From contig NZ_JADLRJ010000001.1 of assembly GCF_015477355.1 (NCBI RefSeq), positions 1,302,001 to 1,366,000 on the forward strand: DNA of 64,000 nucleotides. Reading direction: 5' to 3'. Position numbers and translations under genes: made by a program. Position 1 is the stretch's first letter. Every line of letters begins with the position of its first letter. Shown here piece after piece: positions 1-7,627 of the stretch. The notes beneath the pieces were generated by a model. It was not told the DNA's origin and made no database searches. It saw only the letters and a list, made by a program, of their open reading frames with translations. This stretch comes from Nocardia blacklockiae (lineage in GTDB: Bacteria > Actinomycetota > Actinomycetes > Mycobacteriales > Mycobacteriaceae).

Positions 1-133
1 CGCCGGGCACCGGCTCGCGTTCCAGCACGGTGACCGCGCGCCCGCGGCCCGCCAGGTGCAGGGCCGCCGACAGACCGGCCAGCCCGGCACCGAGGACGAC
101 GACGTGGTCGCTCGGACCGGTGATCGTGCGCAT
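1..133 (-). CDS. crtI: Phytoene desaturase-type FAD enzyme, N-terminal fragment (runs off the window)
   Basis: Only the first 44 codons lie in the window. They contain the dinucleotide-binding signature VVVLGAGLAGLSAALHL followed by VLEREPVPGG, typical of CrtI-type phytoene desaturases and related amine-oxidase-fold flavoproteins. The ATG at 131-133 has a strong upstream GGAAGGAG. It starts 12 bp after the stop of the prenyl synthase gene on the same strand, so the two are probably cotranscribed. An isoprenyl-diphosphate synthase followed by this flavoprotein is the usual crtE-crtI order of actinomycete carotenoid clusters. The symbol rests on that context. Another carotenoid FAD oxidoreductase is possible because the catalytic and C-terminal parts are not visible. 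Confidence 0.75.
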   Translation of the reverse strand, partial: MRTITGPSDHVVVLGAGLAGLSAALHLAGRGRAVTVLEREPVPG

Positions 134-145
134 GACGCTCCTTCC

Positions 146-1261
146 TCACACCTGGCGCGCGGCGCAGCTCAGCGCCAGGCCGTCGAGCAGATCGCGGACC
201 GCGGCGGGCAGCGCGGCGGTCGCGGCGCGGGCCTCGGCGAGGCGGTCGCCGATCATGGCCTCGATCCGGCGCGGCGCACCGGTCGCGGCGATCAGCGTGC
301 GCAGGCGCGCGGCGGCGGCCTCGTCCACGGCCGGCGCGGCCAGCAATGCGCTCAGTTCGCGGCGTTCGGCGGGCCCGGCGAGTTGCGTGGCCGTGACGAC
401 GACGGTGGTCGCCTTGTGCTGGGCCAGGTCGCCGTCGGCGGGTTTGCCGGTGGCCTCGGTGCCGAACACGCCCAGCAGGTCGTCGCGGAGCTGGAAGGCC
501 TCCCCCACCACGCGTCCGTATCGGTCCAGCGCGGACAGCGTGGACTCGTCGCAACCGGCCATGGCCGCGCCGAGTTCGAGCGGGCGGCGCACGGTGTAGT
601 TGCCCGACTTGGCGCGGGCCACCGCCAGCACCTGGTCCAGGGCGGGTTCGGCGCGGGCGTCGTTCAACAGGTCGGCGAACTGCCCGAGGGCCAGTTCGAC
701 CCGCATCGCGTCGTAGCGGGGCCACATCCGGTGCAGGCGTTCCGCGCCGATTCCGCTGTCGCGCAGCATCGCATCGGCCCAGACCAGGCAGATGTCGGCG
801 AGCAGGACGGCCGCCGATTCGCCGAAACGCGCGGCGTCGCCGGGGAGGTCGAGATCCCCGTGCTGCCCGGCGAAGTCGACGTGGCCGGCGGGTGCGGCGC
901 GGCGGAAAGTCGCCTCGTCCATCACGTCGTCCTGGAGCAGGGCGAAGGCGTGCACCAGTTCCAGCGCCGCGGCGGCCCGCAGCGCCGCGGCGTCCGGGGG
1001 CGCGCCGCACAGCCAGCCGACGTACATGAACGTCGAGCGCAGGCATTTCCCGCCCGTCACGTAGCGGCGGGCGATGTCGTCGAGCGCGACCCCGCGCACG
1101 ACGCCGAGGCGGTGCGCGCGCAGGAAGACGTCGAGTTCGCCGAGCACCCCGGCCCGTGTCTCGGCCTGCCAGCGGGCGACGTCCGTCGCGCGGCCGGGGT
1201 GATCGCCGAGAGCCGCTGCGCCGCAACGTGTTCGGATGGATTCGTCGGCGGCGGTGCTCAT
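146..1261 (-). CDS. crtE: Polyprenyl (geranylgeranyl) diphosphate synthase
   Basis: This trans-isoprenyl diphosphate synthase of 371 aa probably makes the C20 precursor for carotenoids. The first aspartate-rich motif is DDVMD at about residues 111-115. It is preceded by GGKCLRS (substrate binding, with K and R), and the second motif is QLRDDLLGVFG. The variant RRAAP follows the first motif where RRG is usual. I chose the ATG at 1261 because GGGGAG lies 5 nt upstream; a GTG at 1267 in the same frame would add MP. Its ATG overlaps the stop of a small upstream frame (ATGA). The crtI-like gene follows 12 bp downstream. Chain length (C20 against longer) cannot be fixed from the sequence alone. Confidence 0.88.
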   Translation of the reverse strand: MSTAADESIRTRCGAAALGDHPGRATDVARWQAETRAGVLGELDVFLRAHRLGVVRGVALDDIARRYVTGGKCLRSTFMYVGWLCGAPPDAAALRAAAALELVHAFALLQDDVMDEATFRRAAPAGHVDFAGQHGDLDLPGDAARFGESAAVLLADICLVWADAMLRDSGIGAERLHRMWPRYDAMRVELALGQFADLLNDARAEPALDQVLAVARAKSGNYTVRRPLELGAAMAGCDESTLSALDRYGRVVGEAFQLRDDLLGVFGTEATGKPADGDLAQHKATTVVVTATQLAGPAERRELSALLAAPAVDEAAAARLRTLIAATGAPRRIEAMIGDRLAEARAATAALPAAVRDLLDGLALSCAARQV

Positions 1262-1374
1262 CGGCACTCCCCGCCTCGGCGCAGCGGACGCGGCCGCGAG
1301 AACTCGGCTTCCGGTCGCGCTTTAGGAAGCGCGCGAGCGGGTATCGCGCTGACGGCCAGTGGACAACGGCTCAT
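1258..1374 (-). CDS. Possible 38-aa leader ORF coupled to the prenyl synthase
   Basis: This small frame begins at an ATG at 1372-1374 with GAGGAAGGG about 8 nt upstream. It ends with a TGA at 1258-1260 that overlaps the ATG of the prenyl synthase. The predicted peptide is rich in Arg, Pro and Ala and has no recognisable domain. The ribosome-binding site and the 4-bp overlap suggest translational coupling, so it could be a leader peptide. It could equally be chance in a high-GC leader. Composition is the only evidence beyond the signals named. Confidence 0.3.
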   Translation of the reverse strand: MSRCPLAVSAIPARALPKARPEAEFSRPRPLRRGGECR

Positions 1375-1415
1375 GCGGGCGACCCTTCCTCGGCGACTTT
1401 CCCCGAGGCTACCGC

Positions 1416-1437
1416 AAACGATGCACAAATGATGCAC
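1416..1437 (-). promoter_or_regulatory. Two tandem 11-bp repeats upstream of crtE (operator candidate)
   Basis: On the minus strand the 11-mer GTGCATCATTT is followed immediately by GTGCATCGTTT, with one mismatch. They lie about 155 bp upstream of the crtE start and about 42 bp upstream of the small leader frame. Adjacent 11-bp direct repeats are the binding layout of CarH/LitR-type MerR regulators that control carotenoid genes by light. The match is to spacing and context, not to a proven consensus. Confidence 0.45.
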
Positions 1438-1453
1438 CGACGGGGTCGTCGAG

Positions 1454-2671
1454 TTACCAGTACTCGTGGCGCTTCCCGTCGGTGTCGGCGAGGAAGACGA
1501 CGGCGTCGACGCCGGACAGGGCGGCCGGGGTGAGCGGGATGTGGCCCCGGACGATCGGTTCTCCCGCCGCCAGTCCCGGTGGGAGCGCGGCGCGCAGGGC
1601 CGGTGCCGGGAAGAGGGTGCGGCGGGTGGTCGCCTCGGCCAAGGCGTGCTGGAGTGTGCCCGGCTCGCTGACCGGGGCGGCGTCGGCGACGACGACGAGG
1701 TAGCGGCCGTCGAGGGCCGGGGCGACGAGCGCGCCGGCGCTGCACCAGTGCGCGTCCTCCGGGCCGACCCACATGGTGGACGGCTCGAGCTGGAGGTGCA
1801 CATTGTGCGCGAAGACCAGGCTCGGGCCGCGATCGCGCTCCTCGGCGCGAATCGCGAGGAGGTTGTCGGCCATCATCTCCGAACGCAGGCTCAGCAGCGT
1901 CGCGATGCGGTCGGGCGCTGGGCGGGCCATGGCCGCGTGGTAGCGCAGCAAACTCTGCGCGGTGCGCGCGTGGGCGGCCGCGCGGTCGTATCCGGACGGG
2001 TCGGCACGGCGCAGGACCGGTGCCGCGCGGCGCAGCGCACTGGCAAGGTCGTCGGCGAGCAGGCGCAGGGTGCGGGCGCGGGCGGAGTCGCCCAGGGACA
2101 GGGCGGGGTCGTACGCCGCGGCCTCGTTCGACCACTCCGCGTCGTCGCCGAGCAATTCGTCCAGGTCGCCGATTGAGTCCGGGCGCAGGGCCGCGGGCAG
2201 GAACTCGGCCACGTGGGAGAGCGCGCGGCGCGGGCTGGGCGCGGAGGTGTTCTCGGTGGGCGCGTCGAAGCCGTAGAAGCGGACGCGGTCCGCGGGCGGG
2301 CGGCCGCTATTGTGCGCGCGCAGCCATTCCACGAGTGCGCGATTGCCGGGCACGTTCCCGAAATGGTGGCTGAAGCCGGTCGCGAGCACCGTCTCGATAT
2401 CCGCCGGGGCCCCGGCCACGTAGTCGTCGACCAGCGCGGCGGCGAAATAGTCGATCTCGAGCACGATCGAGCGGTATCCGCGGTCGACCAGGTGCGCCAG
2501 AATGTCGTTGCGCAGCAACGGGAATGCCTCGATGCCGTGGGTCGGTTCGCCGAGCGCGAGGAGCACGGGCGGCTCGGCGCGCGCGGCGAGCAGGTCGTCG
2601 ATCGCGCGGCGCAGATCCGCCGGATCGTCGAGGCGGCGGCCGATCTCGCGCAGTGCTGCGGCAGTGGACAT
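1454..2671 (-). CDS. Erythromycin esterase-like hydrolase
   Basis: This 405-aa protein belongs to the EreA/EreB-like family of metal-independent hydrolases that includes macrolide esterases and succinoglycan-biosynthesis relatives. The catalytic core is visible: LGEPTHG (E42, H45), VLEIDYF (E72) and FAHNVHLQ (the later His). These match the Glu/His set described for EreB. I chose the ATG at 2671 because GAAGGGG lies just upstream; the frame stays open further 5' but without homology. It is transcribed away from the double-MerR regulator that starts 114 bp upstream, which probably controls it. Macrolide esterase activity cannot be assumed, because most family members have unknown substrates. 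Confidence 0.85.
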   Translation of the reverse strand: MSTAAALREIGRRLDDPADLRRAIDDLLAARAEPPVLLALGEPTHGIEAFPLLRNDILAHLVDRGYRSIVLEIDYFAAALVDDYVAGAPADIETVLATGFSHHFGNVPGNRALVEWLRAHNSGRPPADRVRFYGFDAPTENTSAPSPRRALSHVAEFLPAALRPDSIGDLDELLGDDAEWSNEAAAYDPALSLGDSARARTLRLLADDLASALRRAAPVLRRADPSGYDRAAAHARTAQSLLRYHAAMARPAPDRIATLLSLRSEMMADNLLAIRAEERDRGPSLVFAHNVHLQLEPSTMWVGPEDAHWCSAGALVAPALDGRYLVVVADAAPVSEPGTLQHALAEATTRRTLFPAPALRAALPPGLAAGEPIVRGHIPLTPAALSGVDAVVFLADTDGKRHEYW

Positions 2672-2785
2672 GGGAAACCCCTTCTGTAGAAGAACCACCC
2701 TCGACGGTATCGTTGAAGATTCGAGTGAAACTTCGGCGAATTCGACCTGCCATCGGGAACGGAAAGCCTCAAACGGAGGTGTGCG

Positions 2786-3499
2786 CTGCGGCCCATCGAC
2801 CTCGCCCGCGAGCACGGCTTGTCCGCGCAGGCGATCCGGAATTACGACGACGCGGGTGTCCTCCCGCCGACCGCGCGCACCGCGAGTGGTTACCGGCACT
2901 ACACGCCCTTGCACGCGCAGGCGCTGCGCGCTTTCCTCGCTCTGCGGCGCGGGCACGGGCACCAGCGGGCGACCGAGATCATGTGCGCGATCCACGCGGG
3001 CGACACCGAATCCGCCTTCCGCCTGCTCGACGCCGCGCACGCCGCGCTACTGACCGAGCGCGGCACCCGCACGGAGGTCGCCGCCGCCCTGAACGACCTG
3101 TCCACCACGATCCCGACCGCACTGCACGGAAGGCCGTTGACCGTAGGCGAACTCGCGCGGCGGCTCGGGCTGCATCCGGCGACGCTGCGCATCTGGGAGA
3201 CGCACGGCATCCTGCGTCCCGACCGCGACCGGGCCACCGGCTATCGCCACTACGGACCGGAGTGCGTGCGCGACGCGGAGATCGCGCGGCAACTGCGCCG
3301 CGGCGGGTCTCCCCTGCCGCAGGTCGCTCGATTCGTCGAGGCGCTGCGCGCGGCGGGCGGCGCGGACGCGTTGCGCGCCTTCCTCGACGCCTGGCAGGAA
3401 CGCCTGACGGCCCGGGGCCGCGCCCTACTCGCGGGGGCGGCCCAGCTCGACGGGTATCTCACGATGCGCGAGCAGACCTCCGCACCGGACGGCGACTGA
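2786..3499 (+). CDS. MerR-family regulator with two DNA-binding domains
   Basis: This 237-aa protein contains two complete MerR winged-helix domains. The first, residues about 1-70, runs from RPIDLAREHGLSAQAIRNY to GYRHYTP. The second, about 111-180, runs from LTVGELARRLGLHPATLRIW to GYRHYGP. Both carry the wing signature TGYRHY or SGYRHY. No ATG, GTG or TTG is in frame before 2819, and the TTG at 2819 would remove the first helix-turn-helix. A CTG at 2786 preceded by GGAGG (2775-2779) with a 6-nt gap gives the complete domain and is my chosen start. It is divergent from the esterase gene, which is its probable target. A likely effector-binding region is not recognisable. Confidence 0.82.
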   Translation: MRPIDLAREHGLSAQAIRNYDDAGVLPPTARTASGYRHYTPLHAQALRAFLALRRGHGHQRATEIMCAIHAGDTESAFRLLDAAHAALLTERGTRTEVAAALNDLSTTIPTALHGRPLTVGELARRLGLHPATLRIWETHGILRPDRDRATGYRHYGPECVRDAEIARQLRRGGSPLPQVARFVEALRAAGGADALRAFLDAWQERLTARGRALLAGAAQLDGYLTMREQTSAPDGD

Positions 3500-3528
3500 C
3501 ACCGGGCGTCACCGACTTCGCTTGCGCC

Positions 3529-4482
3529 TCAATGGGTCTCGCTGAATGTCCGGCGGTAGGCGCCGGGCGTGGTGCCGAGCCGGTCGCGGAAGCGGCGGCG
3601 CAGGTTGACCGCCGAGGCGAGCCCGACGCGGGTGGCGACGGCCTCCACGGGAAGGTTGGTCTGCTCCAACAGGATTCGCGCCGCGTCGAGCCGCTGGCCG
3701 AGCAGCCACTGCCCCGGGCTGGTGCCGAGCTGGTCGCCGAAGCGCCGAGCCAGAGTGCGGGTGGTGAGTCCGGCACGGGCGGCGAGGCGGTCGACGGTCA
3801 GCCGGCTGTCCAGGTGCGCGGTCGCCCATTCCAGGAGCGGGGCCAGCGACTCGTCGGCGCGCGGCGGCTCGGGCCGCGTCGCGTACTGGAGCTGGCTGCC
3901 GGACCGGTGCGGAGGCAGCACCATGTTCCGCGCGATCCGCGCGGCGTGCGCGGCGCCGTGGTCGGCGCGGACCAGGTGCAGGCACAGGTCGACGGCCGCG
4001 CCGGTGCCCGCGCTGGTCGCCACGTCGCCGTGGTCGATGTAGAGCACGTCCGGATCCACCTCCACCTCCGGGAAGGTGGCCGCCAGCAGCGCGGTGTGCC
4101 GCCAGTGGGTGGTGGCGCGGCGGCCGTCGAGCAGTCCCGCCCGCGCCAGGACGAACGCGCCCGTGCACAGGGCGGCGAGGCGCGCGCCGCGCCGGTGGGC
4201 CGACCGCAGCGCGGCGAGAACGGCAGGCGGCACCGCGCCGCCGGGCGGCTGCCACCCGGGGATGATCACCGTGTCGGCCCGCTCCAGCGCCTCGAGCGCG
4301 TCGTCCACGAGCATCGAGTAACCGGCGGTGGTGCGCAGCGGGCCGGGGCGCTCGGCGCAGACCCGGAAGTCGTACCGGGCGGGCACGCCCGGGCGCTCGG
4401 TGCCGAAAACCTCGGCGGCACAACCCAGTTCGAACGGCGACTGCGGCGCGTTGACCAGGGCCACCACCTGATGACGACGCAT
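3529..4482 (-). CDS. GlxA-family transcriptional regulator (DJ-1/PfpI + AraC HTH)
   Basis: This 317-aa regulator has an N-terminal DJ-1/PfpI-like domain (about 1-165, with the cysteine elbow ALCTGAF and the strand VIIPGWQPPGG). The C-terminal AraC/XylS double helix-turn-helix runs from about 215 to 310 (LTVDRLAARAGLTTRTLARRF and AVATRVGLASAVNLRRRF). The order is typical of GlxA-like regulators. The ATG at 4482 starts exactly at MRRHQVVALV, the conserved first strand. It is transcribed divergently from the alpha/beta hydrolase whose start is 70 bp away, so it probably controls that gene. The ligand sensed by the DJ-1-like domain is unknown. Confidence 0.9.
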   Translation of the reverse strand: MRRHQVVALVNAPQSPFELGCAAEVFGTERPGVPARYDFRVCAERPGPLRTTAGYSMLVDDALEALERADTVIIPGWQPPGGAVPPAVLAALRSAHRRGARLAALCTGAFVLARAGLLDGRRATTHWRHTALLAATFPEVEVDPDVLYIDHGDVATSAGTGAAVDLCLHLVRADHGAAHAARIARNMVLPPHRSGSQLQYATRPEPPRADESLAPLLEWATAHLDSRLTVDRLAARAGLTTRTLARRFGDQLGTSPGQWLLGQRLDAARILLEQTNLPVEAVATRVGLASAVNLRRRFRDRLGTTPGAYRRTFSETH

Positions 4483-4552
4483 GGCAGAAATATACCCCAG
4501 GATGTCTTTCCGGACTCTGGGCGCGGGCGGGATCGGCGGCCACGGTGGTCGC

Positions 4553-5404
4553 ATGGGTGACATCGGGAACGCAGAGGTGCGCAGGACCACGGTCCGGGTC
4601 GGCGGCGAGCAGGCCAGTTTTCTCACCGTCGACGGCGACGGGCCGGTGGTGTTGCTGCTGCACGGGACGTATTGGAGCCGGGTCTGGCTGCCGGTGCTGC
4701 GGCCGCTCGCGGCGGCGGGGCTGCGGCCGGTCGCGGTCGACTTCCCCGGGCTGGGGCGCTCGGGCGGCGAACTCACCCCCGACACCGCCACCGTGCCCGC
4801 CCTCGCCGAGTGGGTGACGGGATTCGTTCGCGCGCTGGGGCTTTCGACGCCGATCGCGGTGGCCGGTCACGATATCGGCGGTGCCGTCGCCCAGCATCTG
4901 GTCGCCCGCGAAATGCTGGCGATGCGGGCGCTCGCCCTGGTCAACTCGGTCGCCTACGATTCCTGGCCCGCGCCGCATGTGGCACGCTTCCGTGACCCGT
5001 CAACCGCGGCACTCACCGCCGACGACATGCTCGCCGCCCGCCGGCGCGCGGTGACGACGGATCTCGCCGGGGCGGCCACCGAGGCGCTGATCACCGACTA
5101 CCTGTCGCCGTGGACCGACGCGCGGGTGCGCCGCTCCTGGCTGGCCATGGTGCGCGCGGCCGAGAGCCGCTACACCCTCGACCTCGTGCCCGCGCTACGG
5201 CGGTCCGCCACGCCGAAGCTGCTGGTCTGGGGCGAGGACGACCGGTTCGAAAAGGTCGAGTACGCCGAGAGATTCGCCGCGGAGATGCCGAACGCGACGC
5301 TGGTGCGGATTCCGCGCGCCGCGCACATTCCCACGGAGAACGATCCCGCCCGGGTGGCCCGCGCGCTCGTCGACTTCTTCACGTCGCGACGCGCGGGCGC
5401 CTAG
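4553..5404 (+). CDS. Alpha/beta hydrolase with an Asp nucleophile elbow
   Basis: This 283-aa alpha/beta-hydrolase-fold protein has the oxyanion segment HGTYW and the nucleophile elbow GHDIGG, with Asp where esterases have Ser. The likely acid lies in LLVWGEDDRF and the catalytic His in AAHIPTEND. Asp nucleophiles are found in epoxide hydrolases and haloalkane or haloacid dehalogenases of this fold. I chose the ATG at 4553, which precedes MGDIGNAEV; an earlier ATG at 4481 would overlap the divergent regulator. The neighbouring GlxA-type regulator suggests inducible expression. The exact reaction (epoxide or C-halogen hydrolysis) is an inference from the elbow. Confidence 0.82.
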   Translation: MGDIGNAEVRRTTVRVGGEQASFLTVDGDGPVVLLLHGTYWSRVWLPVLRPLAAAGLRPVAVDFPGLGRSGGELTPDTATVPALAEWVTGFVRALGLSTPIAVAGHDIGGAVAQHLVAREMLAMRALALVNSVAYDSWPAPHVARFRDPSTAALTADDMLAARRRAVTTDLAGAATEALITDYLSPWTDARVRRSWLAMVRAAESRYTLDLVPALRRSATPKLLVWGEDDRFEKVEYAERFAAEMPNATLVRIPRAAHIPTENDPARVARALVDFFTSRRAGA

Positions 5405-5413
5405 CTCGGCTCG

Positions 5414-6520
5414 CTACGGCGTGTAGCGCAGGATCGCCGCGGCGGCGGCCCCGCCGGGCACGTCGTCGGCGCGCACCGCGAAGACCCGTCCGTCGGCCTG
5501 GATCACCCGTCGGCAGATCTCGTCCACGACGCCGGGCGCGCCGGCCGCCGACTCCTCGGCGAAGGTGATGTCGCCGCCGTCGGACACCGAACCCGCCACC
5601 GTCACATCGATATCCGCCAGCAGCGTGTCCACCATGCCGAAGGTGGCGGCGCGGGCGATGTCCGACAGGTCGGTGGCGGCCCGGCCCTCGCCGCGCCGCC
5701 GCTCGAACAGGTCGCGCAGGTTCGCGAGTTCGGCGGCGTAGTGCTTGTCGAGCACCGTGCGCGCCCGCGCGCCCAGGTCGGCGTCGGAGACCTCCTCGGG
5801 GTTGCCCGGCAGCGAATCCGTCAGCAGCATCGGGTAGCTGTTGACCGAGCGGTACAGCGAGTCGATCGGTTCGGTCGCGGCCAGGATCAACGGCACGTCC
5901 CGGCCGGCCAGCACGTCGCGCAGTTGCCGGTCGACGGCCCGCGCGTACTGCCGCACGCGCAGCTTGCGGCCCTCGGTGCCCTGCACGCGGCCCTTGGGCG
6001 CGCGGCCGCTCAGCGACGCCTTGCGCGCGTGGTCGGCGGCGCTGCCCGGCAGCCCCGGCACCCGGAACTCCTCGGCGCCGCCGTCGGCGTCCACCTCGAC
6101 CAGCCGCACCGAGCCCTCCGCCAGCGCCAGCACGAACGCCGTCTGCGGGAACGTGGTGGCCCGCAGCAGCGGCTTGGTGTGGAACCGGTCGCCGACGAAG
6201 ACGCCCGCGGGCAGCCGATTCGGCACCCGGTAGGTCCGCATCCGGGCCGGAGTCGCCAGCACCACAAGGGAATTGGACTGGAAACGCCAGAAGTCCTCGT
6301 CGTCGATCAGGTCGTCGAATTCCTCCCGCAGCACCTCGCGCGCCGACCGATCCTCGACTCGATCCACCGCCTCGCGCGCCTGGTTGGAGAACGCGATCCG
6401 ATTGCTGTCGGGCTGCGCCGTGTCGGTCTCGGTCGGGGTGTAGATCGACACGCTCCAGGGCGCGTCCTCCCCCACCAGCGCCTGCACCTCGCCGCGGGTA
6501 GGGATGTCGGTGTGCAACAT
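5414..6520 (-). CDS. baeRF-family protein (bacterial archaeo-eukaryotic release factor-like)
   Basis: This 368-aa soluble protein starts with a segment WSVSIYTPTETD followed by NRIAFSNQAREAVDRV. It then has the strands NSLVVLATPARMRTYRVP and FVLALAEGSVRLVEV, a pattern I associate with the baeRF3 group of the bacterial eRF1/Pelota-like superfamily. Members are proposed to act on stalled ribosomes or tRNA, but biochemical evidence is limited. I chose the ATG at 6520 because GGAGGG is 4 nt upstream. It converges on the alpha/beta hydrolase gene with only a 9-bp gap. It looks monocistronic and no partner gene is apparent. Confidence 0.72.
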   Translation of the reverse strand: MLHTDIPTRGEVQALVGEDAPWSVSIYTPTETDTAQPDSNRIAFSNQAREAVDRVEDRSAREVLREEFDDLIDDEDFWRFQSNSLVVLATPARMRTYRVPNRLPAGVFVGDRFHTKPLLRATTFPQTAFVLALAEGSVRLVEVDADGGAEEFRVPGLPGSAADHARKASLSGRAPKGRVQGTEGRKLRVRQYARAVDRQLRDVLAGRDVPLILAATEPIDSLYRSVNSYPMLLTDSLPGNPEEVSDADLGARARTVLDKHYAAELANLRDLFERRRGEGRAATDLSDIARAATFGMVDTLLADIDVTVAGSVSDGGDITFAEESAAGAPGVVDEICRRVIQADGRVFAVRADDVPGGAAAAAILRYTP

Positions 6521-6643
6521 CTGCCCTCCATGCCTAGTGCCGTTGAGCTCGTGCCTCACTGCGTCGATCTGTCCCGACAATACCCCGCAGGCGTTGTCAG
6601 CGAATATTCAGCAACGATCAGTGGGCGGCGGCACGCGTGTTCA

Positions 6644-7627
6644 TTAGGCACGCATCGGGGCCGTCCCTTCGACACCGCGGTCGCGGCGGATCCGGCCCAG
6701 CAGTGCGAGGCGACTCGGTGACCCGGCCGGTTCGGCGGGACGGGCCAGTCCGACCAGCTGGGCGGCGAGTACCAGGAAGATCCCGGCCAGCTGGGCGGGC
6801 CGCAGGCTCTCGTGGGCGAGGGTCCAGCCGAGCGTGGTGGCGACGACCGGGCCGAGCAGCATGAGCCGCGACGCCGTGGTGGCGGGGACGCCGCGGTAGA
6901 GGCCGCCGAAGAACAGCGCGAAGGCGAGGGCCGTCGCGCCCGCCGACAGCCAGATCGTCGCGCTCAGCTGGCCGAGGCTCAATCGTGGTGGCGCGCCGTC
7001 GATCAGGGCCGCGATCGGCAGCAGCAGCAATCCGCCCGCGATCATCTGCCAGGCCGTGGCGCCGAGCGGATGGACGCCGGGCGGCGCGCCCCAGCGGCGG
7101 GTCAGCACCATCCCGGTGGCCGAGAGCAGCGCCAGCCCGGCCGAGGCGCCGACACCCAGCGCGTCGAACGCCGCCTCGCCCTCGAAGACCAGCAGCGCCA
7201 CGCCCGCCAGCCCGATCGGCGGCACCCAGAAGTCCCGGCTGCCGACACGCTGCCCGAGCAGGATCAGCAGCACCGGCACCACCAGGCACTGGGCCGCGGA
7301 GACCGTCGCGACCACGGCACCGGGCAGCCGGTGCGCGGCCAGCGCTTGCAACGCGAAGAACCCGCCGAAGTTCAACGCGCCCAGCAACATCGAGCGCCAC
7401 CACCACACGCCGCGCGGCAGCGCGGGACGCAACGCGAGCAGCAGCGCCCCCGCGGGCAGCACCCGGTAGACCGCGTTCCACACCGGCGTGCCGGGCAGAT
7501 AGGCGGTCGCCAGGAACGCGGTGCCGAACAGACACGGCCCGACCGCCGCCGACAACACCGCCGCCTCCCGCGGCAACTCGATCCGCCCACCCGCGACCGC
7601 CGTCGCGGCGCGGACACCGGGCGTCAC
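6644..7627 (-). CDS. EamA/DMT-superfamily transporter
   Basis: This 327-aa integral membrane protein has about ten hydrophobic helices in two repeats, as expected for a drug/metabolite transporter with two EamA domains. Examples are GALNFGGFFALQALAAHRL and VVATVSAAQCLVVPVLLILL in the first half and LSATIWLSAGATALAFALFFG in the second. The GTG at 7625-7627 overlaps the TGA of the prephenate dehydrogenase gene (GTGA), so the two are translationally coupled. A role in exporting an aromatic amino acid or a related metabolite is suggested only by this coupling. The C-terminus is basic and cytoplasmic by the positive-inside rule. Confidence 0.85.
   Translation of the reverse strand: MTPGVRAATAVAGGRIELPREAAVLSAAVGPCLFGTAFLATAYLPGTPVWNAVYRVLPAGALLLALRPALPRGVWWWRSMLLGALNFGGFFALQALAAHRLPGAVVATVSAAQCLVVPVLLILLGQRVGSRDFWVPPIGLAGVALLVFEGEAAFDALGVGASAGLALLSATGMVLTRRWGAPPGVHPLGATAWQMIAGGLLLLPIAALIDGAPPRLSLGQLSATIWLSAGATALAFALFFGGLYRGVPATTASRLMLLGPVVATTLGWTLAHESLRPAQLAGIFLVLAAQLVGLARPAEPAGSPSRLALLGRIRRDRGVEGTAPMRA

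Noticed and set aside
2819-3499. TTG at 2819 as start of the MerR-type regulator
   Set aside because: It would delete the first helix of the winged helix and has no ribosome site; the CTG at 2786 has GGAGG in position.
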